This document shows, piece by piece, positions 6,807 through 14,995 of a stretch of DNA of 38,378 nucleotides. Both the position numbers and the translations under genes were made by a program. Position 1 is the first letter of the stretch; each line of letters begins with the position of its first letter. The DNA lies in contig SVPA01000013.1 in NCBI GenBank assembly GCA_015066085.1, forward strand, positions 1 to 38,378. The letters run 5' to 3'. This DNA is from Oscillospiraceae bacterium (GTDB lineage Bacteria > Bacillota > Clostridia > Oscillospirales > Acutalibacteraceae). The notes under the pieces are model-generated. The model saw nothing but the letters and a program-made list of their open reading frames with translations. It was not told the origin of the DNA and made no database searches.

Positions 6807-7666
6807 CTATTCTCCCCCCCGGACAGAAAATTTGAGATTGCGCAAAGTTCTTCCATTTTTAGACTTTCGCTTCTTACAGTTTCGGGAAGATTTACCCGCT
6901 TTAAAGCCTCTCTTAAAAGGTCTTTACTTATTCCCATTGACGCCGAAACGGTGTTAACAAGGGTTTTTCGGCGTTGGGCAAAACAGGCTTTTACAAAACG
7001 GAAAAACTCCTTTTCATCTAAAACCTCAAAATCCCTCTTTTCTCGGACAGCAAGTTTAATAACGGCACTGTCGACATTTGGAGGGGGCATAAAACTATCC
7101 CTTAAAACCTCAAAAAGAATTTCACTTTCGGCAAAATAGTTGACCGCAACCGTAACCGCACCCGCCTGTCTGTCCCCGACCGTTGCACAAAGACGCTCGG
7201 CCGCCTCTTTTTGAACCATTACGGTTATATTATCAATCGGAAGGCGGCTTTCAAGCAACATCATTATTATAGGCGAGGTTATATAGTAAGGCAGATTGGC
7301 ACAAACGGCAATCCTTTCGCAGTCGGAAAACTTGTCCTTTATTAGTTTTTCAAGGTCAAGTTTCATAGCGTCGCCGAAAATAACCTCAACATTGTCCTTA
7401 TCGGCAAGGGTCTTTTTTAAAACGGGGCGGAGTTTTTCGTCAAGTTCAACACAGACCACCCGTTTTGCCTCGGCACAAAGTTCACGGGTTAAAACTCCCG
7501 CGCCGGGTCCGATTTCAAGAACGCCGGTATCCTTATCACAAGCGCTTTTAGCCATTCTCGGACAGACCGTAGGGTCAACAAGAAAGTTTTGGCCAAGCGA
7601 TTTCTTTAAACTGAAACCCTCGCTCTGAAGAATTTTCCTCAAAGTTTCATAGTTTGCTAAATTCAT
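6803..7666 (-). CDS. rsmA: 16S rRNA (adenine(1518)-N6/adenine(1519)-N6)-dimethyltransferase
   Basis: A 287-residue RsmA/KsgA. It dimethylates two adjacent adenines in the 3' helix of 16S rRNA late in small-subunit assembly, using AdoMet. Seen: KKSLGQNFLVD at residues 21-31, the AdoMet loop LEIGPGAGVLT at 50-60, and the catalytic NLPYYITSP near 121-130. The C-terminus MPPPNVDSAVI and FAQRRKTLVN also match the family. The start is ATG 7666 rather than an upstream in-frame start at 7699, because GGAGAT stands 6-7 nt before it and the extension has no homology. It is the first gene of a three-gene minus-strand operon. Family length is 260-290. Confidence 0.96.
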   Translation of the reverse strand: MNLANYETLRKILQSEGFSLKKSLGQNFLVDPTVCPRMAKSACDKDTGVLEIGPGAGVLTRELCAEAKRVVCVELDEKLRPVLKKTLADKDNVEVIFGDAMKLDLEKLIKDKFSDCERIAVCANLPYYITSPIIMMLLESRLPIDNITVMVQKEAAERLCATVGDRQAGAVTVAVNYFAESEILFEVLRDSFMPPPNVDSAVIKLAVREKRDFEVLDEKEFFRFVKACFAQRRKTLVNTVSASMGISKDLLREALKRVNLPETVRSESLKMEELCAISNFLSGGENR

Positions 7667-7715
7667 TGTAAATCTCCAATATCTAACTGCTAAAAACAAT
7701 TATTATTACAACTCT

Positions 7716-7744
7716 ATTATAACCCCTCGACAAATAAATTGCAA
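7716..7744 (-). promoter_or_regulatory. Promoter of the rsmA-araC operon
   Basis: On the minus strand TTGCAA (7739-7744), 17-nt spacer and TATAAT (7716-7721). It lies about 50 nt upstream of the rsmA start. Confidence 0.7.
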
Positions 7745-7763
7745 CCGTATTTTTTGGACGGAT

Positions 7764-7800
7764 TGTACGCGGTGGGCGTACATTTGTATTTTTGTACAAA
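7764..7800. promoter_or_regulatory. Cluster of GTAC palindromes between rsmA and gdhA
   Basis: Inverted repeat TGTACGC / GCGTACA (7764-7770, 7776-7782, 5-nt centre), then a perfect 10-bp palindrome TTTGTACAAA (7791-7800). They lie between the divergent rsmA and gdhA promoters. They could be regulator sites or RNA hairpins; no regulator is assigned. Confidence 0.4.
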
Positions 7801-7852
7801 ACAAAAAGGGTAAAAAGACTAAATTTTTGACAATTTTTATATATCGTTGCTA

Positions 7853-7881
7853 TTGACAAATCGGCTCTAAAAGTTTATACT
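7853..7881 (+). promoter_or_regulatory. Strong sigma-A promoter of gdhA
   Basis: TTGACA (7853-7858), 17-nt spacer, TATACT (7876-7881). Near-consensus, fitting the highly biased codon use of gdhA. Confidence 0.82.
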
Positions 7882-7899
7882 TTAGTTTATTAAACTAAA
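7881..7899 (+). promoter_or_regulatory. Palindrome over the gdhA transcription start, operator candidate
   Basis: TTTAGTTTA and TAAACTAAA (9-bp perfect arms around one central T) abut the -10 and cover the expected start at about 7888. This is a classic position for a repressor site. It could also form a weak 5' mRNA hairpin. Confidence 0.45.
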
Positions 7900-7934
7900 A
7901 GTAATTTCATTTTACTTCTTTAGGAGGAAGATTT

Positions 7935-9284
7935 ATGCTTAAAAACGAATATCTTAAAAAAGTTTACGCTGATGTAGAAAAGCGTAACGCAGGCGAGAGC
8001 GAGTTTCTTCAGGCTGTGCTTGAGGTTCTTGAATCTTTAGAGTCGGTTGTAGAGCAAGACCCCAAGTTTGAAAAAGCGGGTGTTATCGAGCGTATGGTTG
8101 AACCCGAGCGTTTAATCACATTCCGTGTTCCCTGGGTTGACGATAATGGTCAGGTTCAGGTAAACCGCGGTTTCCGTGTTCAGTTTAACTCGGCTATCGG
8201 TCCTTACAAGGGCGGTCTTCGTTTCCACCCCTCTGTTAACGCTTCTATTATGAAGTTCTTAGGCTTCGAGCAGACCTTTAAAAACAGCCTTACCTCTCTT
8301 CCCATGGGCGGCGGTAAGGGTGGTTCCGACTTCGACCCCAGAGGCAAGTCGGATATGGAAGTTATGCGCTTCTGCCAGAGTTTTATGACCGAACTTGAGC
8401 GTCATATCGGCGCAAACACCGACGTTCCCGCAGGTGATATCGGCGTTGGCGCTCGTGAAATCGGCTATCTTTACGGTCAGTACAAGCGTCTTCGCAACGA
8501 GTTTACCGGCGTTTTAACCGGTAAGGGCATTTCCTACGGCGGTTCTCTTATCCGCCCCGAAGCCACCGGTTTTGGTGCAGTTTACTATGTAGAAAATATG
8601 CTCGCTTCCTTTGGCGAAGAAGTAAAGGGCAAGACCTTTGCTGTTTCGGGCTTTGGTAACGTTGCTTGGGGAACCGTTAAGAAGGTTAACGAACTCGGCG
8701 GAAAGGTTGTTACCATTTCCGGTCCCGACGGATATATCTATGATGAAGACGGAATCTCTACCGAAGAAAAGGTTAACTTCCTTCTTGAAATGAGAGCAAG
8801 CGGTCGTGACAAGGTAGAAGACTACGCTAATAAGTTCGGTGTTCCCTTCTTTGCCGGCAAACGTCCCTGGGCTACCAAGGTTGACATTGTTATGCCTTGC
8901 GCAACCCAGAACGAAGTTGGTATTGAAGACGCTAAAAACATTGTTGCAAACGGCGTTAAATACTATGTTGAGGTTGCTAACATGCCCACCACTGCCGAGG
9001 CAGTTGCTTACCTTAAAGAAAATAATGTTGTAATCGCCCCCAGTAAAGCAGTTAACGCCGGCGGCGTTGCAGTTTCGGGCCTTGAAATGAGCCAGAACTC
9101 AATGCGTTACAGTTGGACCGCCGAAGAGGTTGACGCTAAACTTAAGCAGATTATGAAAAACATTTTCGACGCTTCTGCCGCTGCTGCCAAGAAGTACGGA
9201 ATGGAAGGCGACCTTATTGCAGGCGCTAACATCGCCGGCTTTGAAAAGGTAGCCGAGGCTATGATTGCTCAAGGCGTTTGCTAA
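7935..9284 (+). CDS. gdhA: NADP-type glutamate dehydrogenase
   Basis: A 449-residue hexameric (class I) glutamate dehydrogenase, interconverting 2-oxoglutarate plus ammonium and glutamate. Seen: the substrate-site lysines K92 (GPYKGGLRFHP), K116 (EQTFKNSLT) and K128 (PMGGGKGGSDFDP) at the same numbers as in E. coli GdhA; the segment NTDVPAGDIGVGAREIGYLY; and a Rossmann fingerprint VSGFGNVAWG near residues 238-247. Overall likeness to GdhA of E. coli and Clostridia suggests NADP use, but specificity is not proven. AGGAGG lies 8 nt before ATG. Codon choice is strongly biased (CGT, GGT/GGC, AAG), unlike its neighbours, indicating high expression. It is monocistronic, with a near-consensus promoter, a palindrome at the start site and its own terminator. 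Role: ammonium assimilation or amino-acid fermentation. Confidence 0.97.
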   Translation: MLKNEYLKKVYADVEKRNAGESEFLQAVLEVLESLESVVEQDPKFEKAGVIERMVEPERLITFRVPWVDDNGQVQVNRGFRVQFNSAIGPYKGGLRFHPSVNASIMKFLGFEQTFKNSLTSLPMGGGKGGSDFDPRGKSDMEVMRFCQSFMTELERHIGANTDVPAGDIGVGAREIGYLYGQYKRLRNEFTGVLTGKGISYGGSLIRPEATGFGAVYYVENMLASFGEEVKGKTFAVSGFGNVAWGTVKKVNELGGKVVTISGPDGYIYDEDGISTEEKVNFLLEMRASGRDKVEDYANKFGVPFFAGKRPWATKVDIVMPCATQNEVGIEDAKNIVANGVKYYVEVANMPTTAEAVAYLKENNVVIAPSKAVNAGGVAVSGLEMSQNSMRYSWTAEEVDAKLKQIMKNIFDASAAAAKKYGMEGDLIAGANIAGFEKVAEAMIAQGVC

Positions 9285-9291
9285 TTTAAAA

Positions 9292-9332
9292 CTACAAAAA
9301 AAGCACCGAGTTTTCTCGGTGCTTTTTTGTAG
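9292..9332 (+). terminator. gdhA terminator
   Basis: GCACCGAG / CTCGGTGC stem with a TTTT loop, flanked by A7 and T6 and extended outward by CTAC/GTAG pairing. Confidence 0.92.
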
Positions 9333-9335
9333 GAG

Positions 9336-9364
9336 TTGAAAACAACACGCCGCTATGGTATAAT
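9336..9364 (+). promoter_or_regulatory. Sigma-A promoter of the DUF5067-like gene
   Basis: TTGAAA (9336-9341), 17-nt spacer and consensus TATAAT (9359-9364) with an extended TGG. It starts 4 nt after the gdhA terminator. Confidence 0.8.
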
Positions 9365-9394
9365 CGGAATATATCAATTAAGAGGTGTGTTTAT

Positions 9395-9880
9395 ATGAAA
9401 AAAGGTCACATTGCTTTAATAGTTATCGCTTCAATACTTGTTTTTATTTTTGCCGGAGTTATTACAGTTTTATCTTCACCGATTTCAATGTTTTTGGTTG
9501 GCACCATTGCAGAGGGCACAGTTATGAATTCTGCCGAAATTGAAATAGACAGTTGCCGTTTATGCCAAAACGAATACGGCGAAGATATTATAATAGTTAA
9601 ATACCTTTTAAAAAATAATGGCAAAACTCCTACCCATCTTCTATATGAAGGTGACTTCTGCGTTTACCAAAACGGCGTCAGCCTTACCGAATATACCGAT
9701 GAACTTCCAAGAGAATGTAATTATGATTTAAACGACCAACTTAAGGATATAAAAGGCGGTGTAGAGTATTATGCCGAAATTGCTTATATTCTTGAATACC
9801 CCGATAAGAATGTTGAGGTTGAAGTAAACGATTACGGCTTTTTTGACGGCAAAAAGCAAAAGGTTTTTGAGATAAGATAA
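9395..9880 (+). CDS. DUF5067-like membrane-anchored or secreted protein
   Basis: A 161-residue protein. Residues 5-28 form one hydrophobic segment that works as a signal anchor or signal peptide; there is no lipobox. The outer domain has the pattern I associate with DUF5067: a strand pair IIIVKYLLKNNGKTPTHLL, then CVYQNGVSL, then NDQLKDIKGG and a closing strand NVEVEVNDYGFFDG. Functions for this family are not established to my knowledge. AGAGGTG is 8 nt before ATG. It is monocistronic, with its own consensus promoter and terminator. The domain call is by eye; a profile search would settle it. Confidence 0.7.
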   Translation: MKKGHIALIVIASILVFIFAGVITVLSSPISMFLVGTIAEGTVMNSAEIEIDSCRLCQNEYGEDIIIVKYLLKNNGKTPTHLLYEGDFCVYQNGVSLTEYTDELPRECNYDLNDQLKDIKGGVEYYAEIAYILEYPDKNVEVEVNDYGFFDGKKQKVFEIR

Positions 9881-9909
9881 GCACTGTGCGTTGCACAGTG
9901 CTTTTTTTA
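9880..9909. terminator. Terminator between the DUF5067-like gene and prfC
   Basis: 10-bp stem AGCACTGTGC / GCACAGTGCT (9880-9889, 9893-9902) followed by T7. It overlaps the stop region of the plus-strand gene and lies just past the end of the convergent prfC. Confidence 0.88.
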
Positions 9910-11508
9910 ATATTCTTGCATTTGGCTGAATTCTTTTAAAACTAAACCTTCGTTTTTATCAAGTGCCCAGTTTATTTCATATTCGGCGGTAAAGATAAGC
10001 AAATCTCTTCCCCAGCGGTCCTTAACCCATTTTGTAGACTGCATAAGGTTTAAATCCTTTAAATCTTTTTCGCTGCTTTCTACAAATCGAACAAGGGTGT
10101 GGGCGGTGTCTTGGCGGTGGTATTTAACGCCATATTCACTTTCCATTCTAAACTGTAAAACATCGAACTGAAGCATTCCGACAACACCGACATATACCCT
10201 TTCCATACCGCTGTCGGGCAGGAAGAACATCTGAATTGCACCCTCTTGGGCAATTTGGGTAATTCCTTTATCGAACTGCTTACGCTTTAAGGAATCTATC
10301 TGCTCAATAAGGGCAAAGTGTTCGGGGGCAAAGGTGGGGATTCCCGCATATTCAACCTTCATATTAGCGTCACAGATTGTGTCGCCTATTGAGAAAATAC
10401 CGGGGTCGAAAACGCCGATTATATCGCCGGCATAGGCTTCATCTATTACCGCTCTTTCGTCTGCCATCATCTGTTGCGGGCGGGAAAGTTTTATTGCCTT
10501 TTTGCCCTGAATATGAAAATACTCTTTTGCTCTTTCGAATTTTCCCGAAACAATTCGCATAAAGGCAATTCGGTCACGGTGAGCCTTGTTCATATTTGCC
10601 TGAATTTTAAAAACAAAGGCAGAAAAACTCTCGTTTGTCGGGTCGACAAATTCGTCGCCCGAACGGTAAGGCAGAGGCTCGGTTGTCATTGAAAGAAAGT
10701 TTTCAAGGAAAGGCTCGACGCCGAAGTTATTAAGGGCAGAACCAAAGAAAACGGGAGAAAGTTTTCCGCATCTGACCTTTTCCAAATCAAAATCAAAAGA
10801 AGCCCCGTCTAAAAGTTCAATTTCGTCGACCAGAGTTTCCCTCATATAAGGGCCAATAAGAGAATCTAACTTTTCGGTGTCGGTAAGTTCGCACTCAATT
10901 GCCTCAATTCTGTCAGAACCTGCGTGAGAGTCGGAGAAGGTTAGAATTCTTCTCTTTTCACGGTCGAAAACCCCTTTAAAGTCGGTTCCCGAGCCGATTG
11001 GCCAGTTCATAGGATAGGTTCCGATTCCAAACTCTTTTTCAAGTTGGTCGAGCAGTTCAAAAGAGTCCCTCGCGTCACGGTCCATCTTATTTATAAAGGT
11101 AAAAATCGGGATATGACGCATTGCGCAAACCTTAAAGAGTTTTCGGGTCTGGGGCTCGATTCCCTTTGCAGCATCGATAACCATAACAACACTGTCGGCG
11201 GCAGTTAGGGTTCTATAGGTATCCTCCGAGAAGTCCTGGTGGCCGGGGGTATCAAGTATATTTATACAATATCCGTTATACTCGAACTGAAGAACAGAGG
11301 AGGTAATAGAAATACCTCTCTTTTTCTCAATTTCCATCCAGTCGGAAACGGCGTGTTTATCGTTTTGCTTTCCCTTAACAGAACCCGCCGACTGAATTGC
11401 GCGTCCGTAAAGAAGCAGTTTTTCGGTAAGGGTTGTTTTACCGGCGTCGGGGTGGGAAATTATTGCAAAGGTTCTTCGCCTTTTGATTTCATTCTTTATG
11501 TCAGCCAT
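9907..11508 (-). CDS. prfC: Peptide chain release factor 3 (RF3)
   Basis: A 533-residue translational GTPase that recycles class I release factors after termination. Motifs: G1 SHPDAGKT (18-25), G2 region with RGISITSS (64-71), G3 DTPGH (86-90), G4 NKMD (140-143). The segments AGSVKGKQND, SDWMEIEKKRGIS and TYRTLTAADSVVMVIDAAKGIEPQT are typical of RF3 and separate it from EF-G. Length matches E. coli RF3 (529). The start has GGAG 9-10 nt upstream. It has its own promoter on the minus strand and runs towards the 9880 hairpin. It is a single-gene unit. Confidence 0.96.
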   Translation of the reverse strand: MADIKNEIKRRRTFAIISHPDAGKTTLTEKLLLYGRAIQSAGSVKGKQNDKHAVSDWMEIEKKRGISITSSVLQFEYNGYCINILDTPGHQDFSEDTYRTLTAADSVVMVIDAAKGIEPQTRKLFKVCAMRHIPIFTFINKMDRDARDSFELLDQLEKEFGIGTYPMNWPIGSGTDFKGVFDREKRRILTFSDSHAGSDRIEAIECELTDTEKLDSLIGPYMRETLVDEIELLDGASFDFDLEKVRCGKLSPVFFGSALNNFGVEPFLENFLSMTTEPLPYRSGDEFVDPTNESFSAFVFKIQANMNKAHRDRIAFMRIVSGKFERAKEYFHIQGKKAIKLSRPQQMMADERAVIDEAYAGDIIGVFDPGIFSIGDTICDANMKVEYAGIPTFAPEHFALIEQIDSLKRKQFDKGITQIAQEGAIQMFFLPDSGMERVYVGVVGMLQFDVLQFRMESEYGVKYHRQDTAHTLVRFVESSEKDLKDLNLMQSTKWVKDRWGRDLLIFTAEYEINWALDKNEGLVLKEFSQMQEY

Positions 11509-11541
11509 AAATTTCTCCTATTTTTATTTTACAACTTTAGT

Positions 11542-11570
11542 ATATTACCACATCTGCCAAAAATTTGCAA
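11542..11570 (-). promoter_or_regulatory. prfC promoter
   Basis: On the minus strand TTGCAA (11565-11570), 17-nt spacer, TAATAT (11542-11547). It begins immediately after the terminator of the upstream kinase-like gene. Confidence 0.6.
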
Positions 11571-11572
11571 CA

Positions 11573-11598
11573 AAAAGCCCACTCGATGAGTGGGCTTT
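11573..11598 (-). terminator. Terminator of the cytidylate-kinase-like gene
   Basis: Stem GCCCACTC / GAGTGGGC with a 3-nt loop, AAA/TTT extension and a T5 tail on the minus strand, 3 nt after the stop at 11602. Confidence 0.88.
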
Positions 11599-11601
11599 AA
11601 A

Positions 11602-12195
11602 TTATCCAAGTCTTTTTCTTACATATTCCGCAAGGAAATTTGCCGTTCCCGCCGTTTTAAAATGAGAAGCCTCAATGCAAAGGTCGTAGTTGTTTATATC
11701 TCCCCACTTGCCTTTGCAGTAGTGGTCGTGGTAGGCTCTTCGGGTTTTATCGTGGCGGTCCATTTTTTCGGTCGCTGCTTCACGGCTTAGTTCAAACTGT
11801 TCCATAACCCGACCTATTCTATACTGGCGCTCTCCCTTGACAAAAATGCTTATAACGCCCTTTCTTTCTCTTAAAACATCTTCGGCACATCTTCCGACAA
11901 TAACGAAAGATTCTCCCGAATCTGCAAGACGGCGGATATAGTCAAACTGATGCTCAATAACATGGTCTTCAAGGGCGGTTGTATGTCCATTAACCGTTCT
12001 GTTGAAAAACAGGCGTCTTTTCTTTTCGGCGTATTTATGAAGATGCTCTGCGTCGGTGTCAAGTTCTTGGGCTATCTTCTCAACTATATTGCGGTCATAA
12101 AGATTTACGCCGAGTTCTTTTGCAAGGGCTCTGCCGATGTGTTTTCCTCCGCTTCCGAATTCACGTCCAATAGTAACAATAAATTGGTCTGCCAT
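11602..12195 (-). CDS. Cytidylate kinase-like protein
   Basis: A 197-residue P-loop protein of the cytidylate-kinase-like type that is often found beside transporters or regulators in Clostridia. The nucleotide loop is IGREFGSGGKHIG near residues 9-21, where GSGGK replaces the usual GxxGxGK(S/T); that deviation is typical of this subgroup. Other landmarks are LYDRNIVEKIAQE (32-44), VGRCAEDVL near 99-107, and a basic lid region RRAYHDHYCKGKWGD. True Cmk phosphorylates CMP/dCMP to the diphosphates. The substrate of this subgroup is not firmly known, so I do not assign cmk. GGAGG lies 7 nt before ATG. It is the second gene after the 12214 permease, 18 nt apart. Confidence 0.85.
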   Translation of the reverse strand: MADQFIVTIGREFGSGGKHIGRALAKELGVNLYDRNIVEKIAQELDTDAEHLHKYAEKKRRLFFNRTVNGHTTALEDHVIEHQFDYIRRLADSGESFVIVGRCAEDVLRERKGVISIFVKGERQYRIGRVMEQFELSREAATEKMDRHDKTRRAYHDHYCKGKWGDINNYDLCIEASHFKTAGTANFLAEYVRKRLG

Positions 12196-12213
12196 AGTTT
12201 TCCTCCTTTTAGG

Positions 12214-13587
12214 TTATAAGCAGTATCTAACAATAATTACTGCGGTAGAAACAAGTAGAACAATAACTGTTGCGGGGGCGGCTTGCAGACAATATTTGCC
12301 CCAGCCAATCATATAACCGTTTTTAGCGGCAACCGAGGTTCCCACAACGTTTGCCGAAGCGCCGATTGGGGTTGCACAGCCGCCGATATCGGTTCCCATT
12401 GCAAGGGACCAGGAAAGCGTTTTAAGCATTGCGGCGTCTGCACCCGCAAGAGAAGCAATAATCGGAACCATTGTTGCAGCAAAGGGAATATTATCTACAA
12501 ATGCCGAAGCAATTGCCGAAAGCCAGATAATAATTATGCACATAACAATCAGGTTTCCGCCCGAAATCTGACCAATAAAGTTTGCCATTATTTCGAGTAT
12601 ACCCGTAGTGCCAAGTCCGTCTACCACAATAAACAGACCCACAAAGAAAAGCAGAGTTTTATAGTCTACTTTAGAAAGAATTTCTTTAACGCCCTTGCCC
12701 GCAGTCAGAATTGTAATAACCGCAATTCCAAGACCGATAGCAGCAACCGAAAGACCGGTGTTGGCGTGGGTAATAAGAAGCACAACGGCTAAAAGGAAAA
12801 TTACAACGCTTATAATAAAATCCTTCATATTAACAATTGCTGAAGCAGGGGACGGAATGTTAGAGGTGTCAATTTGTGTTTTTGAGGCCTCTTTTAAGGT
12901 CTTGCGGTTAATTAGGTAGAAGTAAGCAACAACAAGAACAAGGCCAATTCCCGCAATAACGCCCGTATTTGTTAAGAAGTCGGTAAATGAGTAACCAAAG
13001 GCCGAGCCAATAATTATGTTTGGCGGGTCGCCGCACATTGTTGCGCTTCCGCCAAGGTTGGCACAGAAAATTTCGGCCAAAATCATTGGAATGGGGTTAA
13101 ACTTTAAAAGTTTTGCAAGTTCAATGGTAATTGCTGCAAGGAAAAGAATAACAGTAATACTGTCAATAAACATTGCAAGCACTGCCGACATTATCATAAA
13201 AACAATAAATAAGGGCACTACCTTATATTTAACAATTTTTGCAAGAAGCATACAAATCCAACGGAAGAAGCCGGATTTTGCCATTCCTTCAACCATTATC
13301 ATCATTCCCGCAAGGAAGATTATGGTTGCCCAGTCAATTCCGCCGTGAGAACTTTCGTGAGCCACACTCGGGTCTGCCCACCAAAAGCCAAGATGAGTAA
13401 GGTTTTTAAGAGCCAAGGTATCCCATATAGCGCCAAGGTTATTTTCGGGTAAAAGAAAACCGAAAACGCCAACCAAGGTCAATGCTCCGCAGCCAAGGGT
13501 TACATAGTGTCGTTCGATTTTATCCATAACAATTAGCACGAACATGACAACAAAAACCAAGACCGCCGTAATTTGTGCCGCTAACAT
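12214..13587 (-). CDS. ArsB/NhaD-family ion permease
   Basis: A 457-residue integral membrane protein with about 11-12 hydrophobic helices. The segment LGGSATMCGDPPNIIIGSA is the hallmark of the ArsB/NhaD/SLC13-like ion transporter superfamily. A second half-repeat, GTDIGGCATPIGASANVVG, gives the expected two-fold internal symmetry. Substrate (Na+/H+, arsenite, anions or dicarboxylates) cannot be decided; there are no ars genes nearby. ATG is preceded by AGGGGG at about 10 nt. It is transcribed first in an operon with the cytidylate-kinase-like gene, from a consensus-like promoter at 13627-13655. Confidence 0.9.
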   Translation of the reverse strand: MLAAQITAVLVFVVMFVLIVMDKIERHYVTLGCGALTLVGVFGFLLPENNLGAIWDTLALKNLTHLGFWWADPSVAHESSHGGIDWATIIFLAGMMIMVEGMAKSGFFRWICMLLAKIVKYKVVPLFIVFMIMSAVLAMFIDSITVILFLAAITIELAKLLKFNPIPMILAEIFCANLGGSATMCGDPPNIIIGSAFGYSFTDFLTNTGVIAGIGLVLVVAYFYLINRKTLKEASKTQIDTSNIPSPASAIVNMKDFIISVVIFLLAVVLLITHANTGLSVAAIGLGIAVITILTAGKGVKEILSKVDYKTLLFFVGLFIVVDGLGTTGILEIMANFIGQISGGNLIVMCIIIIWLSAIASAFVDNIPFAATMVPIIASLAGADAAMLKTLSWSLAMGTDIGGCATPIGASANVVGTSVAAKNGYMIGWGKYCLQAAPATVIVLLVSTAVIIVRYCL

Positions 13588-13626
13588 TATATTATACCCC
13601 CTAAAGCGATATTATATACTTCTTTC

Positions 13627-13655
13627 ATTATATTACTTCTTCCCTGCTTTTTCAA
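13627..13655 (-). promoter_or_regulatory. Promoter of the permease/kinase-like operon
   Basis: On the minus strand TTGAAA (13650-13655), 17-nt spacer and TATAAT (13627-13632). The start codon is about 40 nt downstream. Confidence 0.75.
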
Positions 13656-13677
13656 GAATTATTATCTAACTCATCTG

Positions 13678-13706
13678 TTGACTTTAAGCGTGATAATGTA
13701 TAAAAT
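13678..13706 (+). promoter_or_regulatory. Promoter of sstT and the LCP gene
   Basis: TTGACT (13678-13683), 17-nt spacer, TAAAAT (13701-13706). An imperfect inverted repeat ATGTATA / TATACAT (13696-13702, 13712-13718) overlaps the -10 and start and could be an operator. Confidence 0.65.
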
Positions 13707-13736
13707 GAATATATACATTATTTATAGGAGAAAGAT

Positions 13737-14975
13737 ATGAAAAAAGTTATAGGATTTTATACCGGCACTCCTCTTATTTTACGAATTGCTATCGGTCTTG
13801 TAATCGGCGTCTGTTTAGGTCTTTTTGCAAAACAGTTGGCCTTTATAAGCCTATTCGGCGATATTTTCGTCGGCGCCCTTAAAGCAATTGCCCCAGTTTT
13901 AGTTTTTGTTTTGGTTATATCCTCTATTGCCTCGGCAGGAAAAGGAATTGGCTCAAGGTTTAAAACGGTTGTTATTTTCTATCTGCTAAGCACCTTTTTA
14001 GCCGCCGTAGTCGCAGTTATTGCAAGTTATCTTTTCCCCGTTACTCTGCCTCTTGCTGAGGCCTCTGAGCAGTCGGCTCCGACGGGGCTTGGCGAGGTTT
14101 TCGGAACACTTCTTACTAATATGGTTCAAAACCCCGTTAGTGCTTTGATAAACGGAAACTATGTCGGAATTCTGACCTGGTCGGTAGTTTTAGGTCTTGC
14201 TTTCCGTGCTATTGCGGGGGATAAAACAAAAGAGGTTTTAAACGATATTTCGGCGGCGGTTTCCAAAACGGTCGGTTTTGTAATTCAACTCGCCCCCTTT
14301 GGAATTTTAGGCCTTGTTTACGGCTCGGTTGGAGAATACGGCCTTGAAATTTTTACCGACTACGGAAAAATTCTTCTCGTTTTAGTTGGTTGTATGTTAG
14401 CGGTTGCTCTTATTGTTGACCCGCTTATTGTCGGAATCGCCTTAAAACGCAATCCCTACCCCCTTGTTCTTAAATGCTTTAAAGAATCGGGTCTTACCGC
14501 CTTCTTTACCCGCAGTTCCGCCGCAAATATTCCCGTTAATATGAAACTTTGTGAAAGTCTTGGGCTTGACAGGGAATACTACTCTGTGTCTATCCCTCTT
14601 GGCGCTACCATAAATATGGACGGGGCGGCAATTACAATTACGGTTATGTCTTTAGCCGCCGCCCACTCTCAAGGAATAGAGGTTAATTTCCTTATTGCAA
14701 TTATCTTAAGTTTTATCGCTACTTTGGGCGCTTGCGGCGCTTCAGGGGTTGCGGGAGGCTCTCTGCTTTTAATACCAATGGCTTGTTCTCTGCTTGGAGT
14801 CGGCTCGGATATCGCAATGCAGGTGGTTGGCGTCGGCTTTATAATCGGCGTTGTTCAGGACTCGCTTGAAACGGCAATCAACTCCTCGGGCGATGCCCTC
14901 TTTACCGCCACTGCGGAATTTTGCGAACGTATAAAACGGGGCGAAAAGGTCAACTTTTCCCTTAAAAGCAAATAA
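13737..14975 (+). CDS. sstT: Serine/threonine:Na+ symporter SstT
   Basis: A 412-residue transporter of the dicarboxylate/amino acid:cation symporter family, very close along its length to E. coli SstT (414 residues). Seen: VGALKAIAPVLVFVLV, NPVSALINGNYVGIL, the re-entrant loop FFTRSSAANIPVNM, LGATINMDGAAITITV, and the second loop GASGVAGGSLLLIP with VGFIIGVVQDSLETAINSSGD. E. coli SstT has NMAG where this protein has NMDG; the D is the form of the wider family. It should import serine and threonine with Na+. AGGAG lies 8 nt before ATG. The LCP gene follows after 20 nt, so the two are co-transcribed. Confidence 0.94.
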   Translation: MKKVIGFYTGTPLILRIAIGLVIGVCLGLFAKQLAFISLFGDIFVGALKAIAPVLVFVLVISSIASAGKGIGSRFKTVVIFYLLSTFLAAVVAVIASYLFPVTLPLAEASEQSAPTGLGEVFGTLLTNMVQNPVSALINGNYVGILTWSVVLGLAFRAIAGDKTKEVLNDISAAVSKTVGFVIQLAPFGILGLVYGSVGEYGLEIFTDYGKILLVLVGCMLAVALIVDPLIVGIALKRNPYPLVLKCFKESGLTAFFTRSSAANIPVNMKLCESLGLDREYYSVSIPLGATINMDGAAITITVMSLAAAHSQGIEVNFLIAIILSFIATLGACGASGVAGGSLLLIPMACSLLGVGSDIAMQVVGVGFIIGVVQDSLETAINSSGDALFTATAEFCERIKRGEKVNFSLKSK

Positions 14976-14995
14976 ATAAACAGTTTGAGGTTTTT

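Noticed and set aside
11239-11790. Plus-strand frames opposite prfC and the kinase-like gene
   Set aside because: They are shadows of clearly coding minus-strand genes, with no ribosome sites.
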